Assembly: GCA_008828725.1 (NCBI GenBank)
Contig: MEHQ01002840.1
Location: forward strand, 204,099-268,098
Length of the DNA: 64,000 nucleotides
Direction: 5' to 3'
DNA from: Saccharina japonica
Taxonomy: Eukaryota; Sar; Phaeophyceae; Laminariales; Laminariaceae
Shown: piece after piece, positions 58,261 to 64,000 of the stretch
Numbering within the stretch: position 1 is the stretch's first letter
Layout: each line of letters starts with the position of its first letter
Notes under the pieces: model-generated
Databases searched by the model: none
What the model was told of the DNA's origin: nothing
Seen by the model: the letters and a program-made list of their open reading frames with translations, nothing else
Program-made: the position numbers and the translations under genes

Positions 58261-58686
58261 TTGGGGCTTCATGACAAGCCACTACACTTTTGCTATTTGT
58301 GTCGAGCACGCCTTCACGACACTCTTGAAATACGATAGTCATATTCAATAATCTGTGCGATTTGCGACCGTATGTATTTCCATCTTGTTGTACGGTAGGT
58401 AGTACCTTTGTACTCGTACGGTTATTTCAACCTAGAGGGTAGACTATGTTCAGTGTCGTGTGGTAAATAAACGCAACGGCATACGTTTCGAAAATCGTAT
58501 CTTACGGAGCTTATTAAACGTCTCGATTCCCGGGTTATTTTCTCACTGTCACACCGCTTGCCCGGAGGCACCACAAGTGTCAAGTTTATTCCCGACTCAC
58601 CAATCGCGCCGTTTCGCTGAGAGCTGCCTCCTTCCCGCCCAGCCGCATCCATGCGCTATGGTTGTGTTGCCTAGTACGTCGGCCAA

Positions 58687-59055
58687 CTAACCTACGCATA
58701 CCCCTCCCCTCCTTCCCGGGTGTCGCCGCCGATTCATCCCCCTTCCGTTGCATGTCGTCAATAATTTGTCTGACGTGGAGGAGACTGTTTCCCCGCCAGC
58801 GTGGGTGTCGGGAGCTTTTGCCGTTCCTGTTGTGACTGCCGCCGCTGCTGGTGCTGCCGCTTCTGCCGCTGCTTCCGCCGCTGCTAGTGCTGTTAGTGCT
58901 GCCGCTGCCGCTGTTGGAGGGGAAACACGCTTTTTTCCTACCGTTTGGCTGTTGTTACCCACGACCTCAGTATCCAACGAAGAGGAGCAAGAAGGGGAGG
59001 ACACCGTAGTTTGTGGGCTTTTCCGAGGACTATCAGGAAACGTCATTTTCAACAA
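58687..59055 (-). pseudogene. ORF-A, copy 6
   Basis: The minus-strand frame reads KSPQTTVSSPSCSSSLDTEV, VGNNSQTVGKKRVSPPTA, an Ala/Glu tract encoded by GCN repeats (58930-58840), TTGTAKAPDTHAGGETVS and RRRHPGRRGG. The DTEVVGNNS and TTGTAK..DTHAGG blocks align with copies 1, 3, 4 and 5 in the same frame. The upstream SSRSASLVE block (59080) is in another frame. The product is unknown, and this is the longest Ala tract after copy 1. Confidence 0.45.
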
Positions 59056-59289
59056 GTGAAGCCGATCGTGACGACAGCAGCAGTCTCTTTATATCGACGT
59101 GAAATGACATCGCGGGCTCGGGGTGGCGTAACGCTGAGGGTTCGTGGTAGGTATACACGCGTCGCCGGCCTGAGACTGGATGTCGCCTGACGCAACCCCC
59201 ACCCGTCGCGTCTACTCCCCACCTGGAAGACAAGACACCGAAGTCGTCCGCTACCCGTCGGTGATAGACATATACAACCTAGTGAGGCA

Positions 59290-59690
59290 AGCCGTAGCGT
59301 TGTAGGCGTTATGGATGCGTCGCCGACCTGAGACTGAACGCAGCCTGCCCCAACCTCCGCCCGTCGCGTCTACTCCCCGCTTGCCGGATGAGCCATCGCA
59401 GTCGTCCACGGCCCTCCGGTGTTCCCCGTCCGTTTCGAGAGCCAGCTACGCAAATACCAGGTCAAAGAAATACTTGTCTAGAGGGGTACTACGACGCTCT
59501 AAACAAGTTTTTCTTCGACCTGGTAATTGCGTGACTGGCTCTTGAAATGGACAGGGGACGCCGGTGGGTGGCGGACGACTGCGGTGGCTCGTCTGACGAG
59601 CAGAGGGTAGGCGCGACGGATGGGAGTCGAGTCAGGATGCGCTAAGTCTCCGGCCGGCGACCCATCATAACGACCACAACACTACCGCTT
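59290..59690. repeat. Unit palindrome, copy 6
   Basis: The inner arms are nearly perfect: GGTCAAAGAAATACTTGTCT (59461) against AAACAAGTTTTTCTTCGACC (59501-59520), with the loop GAGGGGTACTACGACGCTCT almost identical to copy 5. The outer arms extend to about 59290 and 59690. This near identity to copy 5 supports a close relationship between the two. Confidence 0.8.
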
Positions 59691-59865
59691 ACCTGGCTAG
59701 CTTGGGTCTTGCTTACTTTGCTGCCCGCTTCGTCTGGTTTGGAGTCGTTTTCGGTGAACGTTGGAGGCGGTGGGGGCGGGGGGTGTCACCTTGGCTAATG
59801 TCGGTGTAATCGCTTCGGGCTCATCCTTGCCGCTGGTGACGACATCGTCGCGGTGTTGGTGAGCC
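59675..59865 (-). pseudogene. ORF-H, copy 6: C-terminal fragment at the array edge
   Basis: On the minus strand HQHRDDVVTSGKDEPEAITP and AKVTPPAPTASNV can be read before the frame leaves the ancestral one near 59760. Similarity to the unit stops at about 59865, inside ORF-H, so the first ~110 codons of the gene are missing. This is the right edge of the repeat array. Confidence 0.5.
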
Positions 59866-60650
59866 GAAGGTGGGGGTGTGGGCGTCATGTACATAATGCA
59901 GACATATGTGAAGCGAGTAGTACCTTTGTTGCGTGAACTCGTGACGTGGTGTTAGAGGTGGTTCCCGAAGACACAAGGGGGGTTTGGGGGAGAGAGGATA
60001 GCCGCTCCATGTTTCAGATTAGATACTTCGCTCCAACCGTTGCCGCGTCCGCCAACCAACGGTATTCTTTGTCCGTCGTCTGTATTCAGATGCACGTCCA
60101 TACACGCTTCATCATACGAGCCCGGCGGTTAAAGTTCGTTCGCTGGGCGTGCAGGAGGAGCAGGGTTCTCGTGCGGCGGGCATGAATGGTAACGCGCAGT
60201 CGCTCTCTTTATTCTTCTCTTCAGCACATTTCCTTACCCACCGCTACTGCCGCCGGCGTTACCATCGCCGATGCTCTCGACAAATACATCACGGTCGTTT
60301 ACAATGCTATTGCCATTGTATCTGCGGACGCCACCCCCCCGTCAACGTCGCAGCAGTCATTCGCAGACGCAGCTATCGCAGCGTTCTCCACGGGAGCTGG
60401 AATGATATAACTCGGGCCGGAAGGTTACTGTGTAGAGGGCCTTGATCCGGGGGGAGCTGTCAGACACCAGAATACGCGTGGCTGCACCCATCGTCAAATT
60501 GTAGCCACCGCCTGCAGACCTAGGCCTGTTTCTCCGACTGTTCAACGAAAAAGCGCTACAGAGGCCGGGTAGAGCAACACTCGGCGGTGCACAGCAACAC
60601 CAGCCTGGCCCCCTTCGCTTCAAGACACGCGGCAACGAAGCCATATCTCT

Positions 60651-61001
60651 TCAGATCTGAATACCTATCGGGCGAGCGCTTTGATGAAGCGTATCGGCAT
60701 GGGAGTCGGCAAGGGAAATATGGGGACCAGTAATACCTGTCGTTCCCGTGTTACGGGTGGTCAATACAGCGGCGATGATAGGGCTCGCAACAACCCGTGT
60801 AGCCTCCACGTACAAACTAACGTTTCTATGCACGAACGATAACTCTCCATCCTGCGTGTGAGCTCCATCAGCATTCATTTTGACGGAGTGTTTCGGCGTT
60901 ACAGCGTAGAGGGAAAACGTGTTGGAGCGCACACAGGGTACATACCCCACGTCCAACAGCTGAACCCGACCGTCACCCTGTGGACTATGCCTCACGATCA
61001 A
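60651..61001 (-). pseudogene. copia-type gag-pre-integrase region
   Basis: This 116-codon frame reads GRVQLLDVGYVPCVRSNTFS, LYAVTPKHSVKMNADGAHT, then SFVHRNVSLYVEATRVV and PIIAAVLTTRNTG. The L-x-D-V-x-Y-V-P-x-x-x-x-N-x-F-S core is characteristic of the segment between protease and integrase of Ty1/copia polyproteins. The HHCC zinc residues expected further on are degraded. Beyond 60650 traces such as RYNGNSIVNDRDVF (about 60330) may be integrase, but I cannot support them firmly. Confidence 0.65.
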
Positions 61002-61089
61002 TATCTCGCCAAACTATGAAACCTGTACTGATCTCATGTGACCGACGACCAATTTACTCACGCCGGTACACTACACCATACCCTAGACG

Positions 61090-61160
61090 TTACCTGTGAT
61101 ATGAAAGGTACCACCGTTATCAGCCACCCACGCCTCCCTCTTATCCACCCTGAAAAAGTC
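61090..61160 (-). pseudogene. copia-type aspartic protease motif
   Basis: Minus strand 61130-61085 reads W-V-A-D-N-G-G-T-F-H-I-T-G-N. The expected catalytic signature in copia elements is W-x-x-D-S-G-A-(S/T)-x-H. The catalytic Asp and the His are visible, while the Ser and Ala are replaced by Asn and Gly. A stop (TAG) follows four codons later. No intact protease remains. Confidence 0.6.
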
Positions 61161-61346
61161 AAGACTACAAGCCTAGCCTTGCGGCGCGAACTGCGCGGTG
61201 ACAAATCACGGGTCGAAAGTAGGCCCATATATGTCGCTGTTCGCGAGGTGAGGGGAAGCGCTAGAGGTGGGCTGAAGCGGGGAAGCTCCGCCTAATGTAT
61301 ACCCACCACTCCCTTAGGGTGTCTCCTGCAGCCAGGCACAATCGGA

Positions 61347-61583
61347 TTACATGTCAGAGGGGTGTTTAGGACCAGCAAACGCGGTCGCCACGTTCATACG
61401 AGTAGGGAAAACCTGCAACGCTGATATTGATTGACCCGGCCGGTTGCAACGAAAGCAGAGGCCCTGGGACCCGCTCAACCTACCAGCCGGTGGGGAACCC
61501 CTGGCCGATGGAGTACTCACCGGCGGACGGAGCGTTGGAGGTATAGCTCCTGGCGACGGCACGGTAGGTACGCAGCCCATCAA
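61347..61583 (-). pseudogene. copia-type gag C-terminus with degenerate zinc knuckle
   Basis: A Pro/Ser-rich linker is followed at about 61430-61457 by C-F-R-C-N-R-P-G, the first half of a CX2CX4HX4C knuckle. The His and last Cys are lost (GQ in place of GH). The FPTRMN context after it and the position between gag core and protease motif support the call. Confidence 0.55.
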
Positions 61584-61889
61584 CGGAACCTGCCAACCGG
61601 TTCCGAACTAACTCGTACGAGAGTCATCCAAACGGTAACTGTAGTCCACGGCATCCGGAAGTCATTGGGGAGGCTGTTGGTTGTGATTTCGAAATGCTCC
61701 ACTCCCACCGTCACCGGCTTTGTTCGTGTGAGTATGTTGCTGCTGCTACTGGGGATGCTGCTGTAGACGATGCTCCTACTGCTTCGTTTTTTTTTACGTT
61801 TATGCTGCTACTGCCCACCCCTGATCGTCCCACCGTTCTTCTTCTTCACTTTCCCGCCAGAGACCGCACTCTCTTCACAGGCAGGCTAC

Positions 61890-62510
61890 GAGGCTCCGAC
61901 GTACAAGGTATACGGGTGTTCCACCCATTTCACAGCTAACTCTATAGTTACCATCTCCCTCTCAAACTTGAAGATCATGCAGGCATCGCAGACGATCTCA
62001 TCGATATCTGAGGCTGGTGGACGGGCTGGAAAGGATGGGCTTGAGTTTTATATTGTCATGAGACAAATGGCTGTTCACGGTATGTCGTTGAACCTCTTCT
62101 ACATAACTATTACAGCCCGACCTGTCTAGCTGGTCAGCCGCCTGATCTACCCGACCGAGAACCAGCAGTAGATATTCGCCCTCTGCCATTCGGATTGCGC
62201 CAAAGTCTCGTTTGAGCCGGTACGTTGCGGCTACGGTTTGGGCATGTAGACCTTAAATAACTCCTACCACGCATCACTCTGTGACATGGCTTGTTGCGTT
62301 CGAATGTGGGCTTACACGCACTCTGGCATCGACTCCCATCATCAACCGAGACACGAATAGCTGACCACTAATATTTTGCGTCGTTTGCGTATGCTCCAAC
62401 TCCTCCGCAGACACGTTCATGGCTCGTACAATAACTTGATTAACTGTCGCCTTGACAACGTGCAGGCGACCACCGATGACATGCAGGCTTGAATCTTTGC
62501 TGCGCCACAT
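61890..62510 (-). pseudogene. copia-type gag remnant
   Basis: Minus-strand frames read, in order, VIGGRLHVVKATVNQVIVRA (62274-62510), then after two stops RLKRDFGAIRMAEGEYLLLV and LGRVDQAADQLDRSGCNSYV (about 62230-62060), then, after a frame change near 62005, DIDEIVCDACMIFKFEREM. The pattern of an N-terminal region, a central helical LGR-DQAADQL core and a C-terminal acidic helix is what I recognise from copia-type gag. The assignment of the first segment to gag is less certain. Confidence 0.55.
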
Positions 62511-62520
62511 TCCACACTGG

Positions 62521-63237
62521 TCTTCTGCCTTATCGAATTATGGGGTGGTGGCTAAGTTAAGCTGGAGCAAGAAGGGCTACAGTGCAACACGGCCTGTTCG
62601 GGCTGAACGCCCAGGTAGTCTATTATGATATTTCCCTCGCGTCGAGGTGGTTAGTTAAACCAACCCTAACGCAAAGACTACCTCTTGTATTTTGAACGAG
62701 ATGTAGGATGACAACTCGTGGAAGAACACGAAAGAACAACAGCCAGAAAGCTGCCAAACAAGACACGTTCCGTTCCACCAATCATTTAGCCAACGGGTTT
62801 TGCCAATTGATCCGCCGAACATTCTCACATGTCCCGGTCTGACACACAATGCCTCGTCGATATATGAAACTCCTTATGACAAAATGGATTTTGTTCGTCG
62901 CAATCTTAAGTACAATCATCAGGCCCGAACGAATAATTAGATGGAATAACGCTTAGCTTGTAGGAAGACTGCAGAACCACAAAAGCCATTATTTCCGAAA
63001 ATATGGGCGACACGTTTCAAAGTCATTAGCGCATGTTTTGGTGAATTGTTTTCCAATGAGATTTAAAGGCTGATTTAACATGTGTATAATCGTTGAACAA
63101 TATCGCTATCTATGGAATAGGGCACTGCGTAAAAAGCAGTATTGATAGCGGTATTTGTGATATAGCCCATATAGGCTGCTTGTTTCTATCGGTTTCGTTT
63201 TTTGTCAATAATATTACCCTTGTTTTTCAGGTATTCT
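62521..63237. other. Unassigned sequence between copia remnant and foldback element
   Basis: No conserved frame and no repeat shared with the rest of the window. It could include the 5' untranslated part or an LTR of the copia remnant, since it lies upstream of gag on the minus strand, but I cannot find matching LTR ends. I see no gene. Confidence 0.4.
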
Positions 63238-63742
63238 TATTAGACCAACTATTATGGGAAATTTATTTTTGGGCCCTCAGAACTGAGTTTTTTAGCCAAA
63301 AATACGCGATTTACTCTGCGGCACGGCCAAAAACACCGATAGACTCGTCAGGATGCTCCCCGTAGTTTTCGTAGAGCTTTCTGACGTACTTTTTCGTTTC
63401 TCCAGGGTCGTAGTTTGACTGTTCGTCCAAGTTGCCAGTTCTGAGGACAATATGATGATTTTTAGCCAAAAATCCTCAAAGATCCAATATTTTTGGCCCC
63501 AGTTCTGACCAACAAGCCTTATTTCTGGAAACTGATAAGTTGTGATTAGTTGCGCCAAAAATCAAAACGAGACCCTAGAAAAACGGAGAACTGCTCCAGA
63601 AAGCCCTCGAAAAACTACGGGGTGGATATTTAGGAGTGTATCGGTGTTTTTGACTGTCCAACGGAGTAAAACGGGTATATTGGGCCTAGAAATCAGTTCC
63701 TGGAGCCCAAAAATAATGTTTCCCATAATAGTTGGCCTTATA
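63238..63742. mobile_element. Foldback element 2, ~0.5 kb imperfect palindrome
   Basis: CCAACTATTATGGGAAA (63245-63261) is mirrored by TTTCCCATAATAGTTGG (63719-63735). Inside, ATTTATTTTTGGGCCCTCAG faces CTGGAGCCCAAAAATAATG, GGCCAAAAACACCGATAGAC faces GTGTATCGGTGTTTTTGACT, CCCCGTAGTTTTCGTAGAGC faces CGAAAAACTACGGGGTGG, and GTTTCTCCAGGGTCGT faces AGACCCTAGAAAAACGG. The turn lies near 63490. It is unrelated in sequence to the 19983 foldback and has no coding capacity. Exact ends and target duplication are unclear. Confidence 0.75.
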
Positions 63743-64000
63743 GTTTAAGAGTAAATTCATGGCAAAGTCTTCATTTTATTTCGCGATTTGGCTTTCGTTT
63801 AAGGGGCCCCTTCGGTCATGATGAAACACGAGTCTTCCATCGTTGAAACATATTTTGTTTTCGTTTTTTTTACAGCAGCAATACTATTTCTGGTATAAAA
63901 ACACCATATCAGTACTCCTTACGGAAAACGGCATAGCTCCAGTTCTAATGCTCAGGTTTTCGCCCATAGAGTATATCTAGGCTCTTTCCTACATTAGAAC
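63743..64000. other. Unassigned right end of window
   Basis: AT-rich unique sequence. No gene or repeat seen. Confidence 0.4.

Larger units (their letters stand above)
51873..59865 (-). repeat. Large repeat unit, copy 6, inverted (8.0 kb)
   Basis: Read on the minus strand it runs from within ORF-H (59865) through the palindrome (centre near 59497), ORF-A (59055-58687), the minisatellite (58260-57740), ATCAAGCGCGTCACCCGTCA (57280), GTGGACATGCGCATATGGCC (56678), ACCATTTACCATCAGTTGAA (56030) and TTTTTGCAACTAATAGAAAA (54885), to the tail GAGGGTTGACAAGCCGACGG at 51873. It has no block Q and shares copy 5's terminal deletion. Two TIR elements interrupt it (52092-53090 and 53588-54808). Confidence 0.85.
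60100..62520 (-). mobile_element. Decayed Ty1/copia-type LTR retrotransposon, internal gag-pol fragment
   Basis: On the minus strand the order gag, zinc knuckle, protease motif, gag-pre-integrase region and a trace of integrase fits Ty1/copia polyproteins. Every segment is frameshifted or stopped. No LTR or primer-binding site is identifiable in the window, and the reverse transcriptase and RNase H would have to lie beyond 60100, where the large repeat array begins. The fragment is therefore truncated at that side. Confidence 0.7.

Noticed and set aside
61770-62129. Plus-strand frame of 119 codons that looks protein-like
   Set aside because: The minus strand here gives copia-type gag motifs in the expected order before the knuckle and protease, so the plus-strand frame is a shadow.
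1-64000. tRNA genes, telomere repeats, and conventional spliced host genes
   Set aside because: I looked for tRNA A/B-box pairs with paired arms, for TTTAGGG- or TTAGGG-type runs, and for exon chains with conserved frames, and found none convincing. A tRNA scan and gene predictor with RNA evidence would be decisive.

Overview
The window is eukaryotic nuclear DNA made almost entirely of repeats and old mobile elements. I could not support any intact, conventional host gene. No bacterial-style gene packing, rRNA, tRNA or CRISPR is visible. The LINE and Ty1/copia-type remnants, the hAT-like elements and the trinucleotide tracts point to a eukaryote with a TE-rich genome. An alga or other protist is a guess only, and the species cannot be named from the sequence.

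Layout: a short TG/TATG-rich left flank (1-395) is followed by five head-to-tail copies of one large unit: copy 1 at 396-8542, copy 2 at 8543-21912, copy 3 at 21913-31432, copy 4 at 31433-41702 and copy 5 at 41703-49400. Unit lengths run from 7.7 to 13.4 kb because different copies gained or lost different blocks. After a 2.5 kb non-repeat spacer (49401-51872) comes a sixth copy in inverted orientation (51873-59865). Copies 5 and 6 share one specific internal deletion, so they look like the arms of a large inverted duplication. The right flank (59866-64000) holds a decayed copia-type gag-pol fragment on the minus strand and a ~0.5 kb foldback element.

Each full unit has a fixed internal order: (i) a head block; (ii) a coding-like segment, called ORF-H here, beginning M-G-(N/D)-A in a good start context and rich in Ser, Thr, His, Asp and Pro; (iii) a ~400-450 bp palindrome whose right arm is an inverted copy of the 3' end of ORF-H; (iv) a second coding-like segment, ORF-A, with a conserved SSSSDTEVVGNN block and a CAG/GCN-encoded poly-Ala tract; (v) a degenerate ~47-50 bp minisatellite; (vi) in copies 2, 3 and 4 only, an extra block Q; and (vii) several kb of noncoding but well-conserved body. 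The reading frames of ORF-H and ORF-A are kept over long stretches in several copies, but every copy carries frameshifts or stops. The array therefore looks like amplified, decaying copies of a once-coding unit of unknown type.

Elements inserted after amplification can be delimited by comparison with the uninterrupted sister copies: a 1.9 kb hAT-like element with an exact 8 bp target duplication and two minisatellites (copy 2); a 776 bp near-perfect foldback (copy 2) with a half-copy in copy 5; a 648 bp insertion with a 9-10 bp duplication (copy 2); a 5'-truncated LINE (copy 3); two members of a ~245 bp MITE family (copies 1 and 3); and two further TIR elements (copy 6). A short peptide signature, NRK-x-G-P-G-W, recurs in several of these unrelated-looking insertions.
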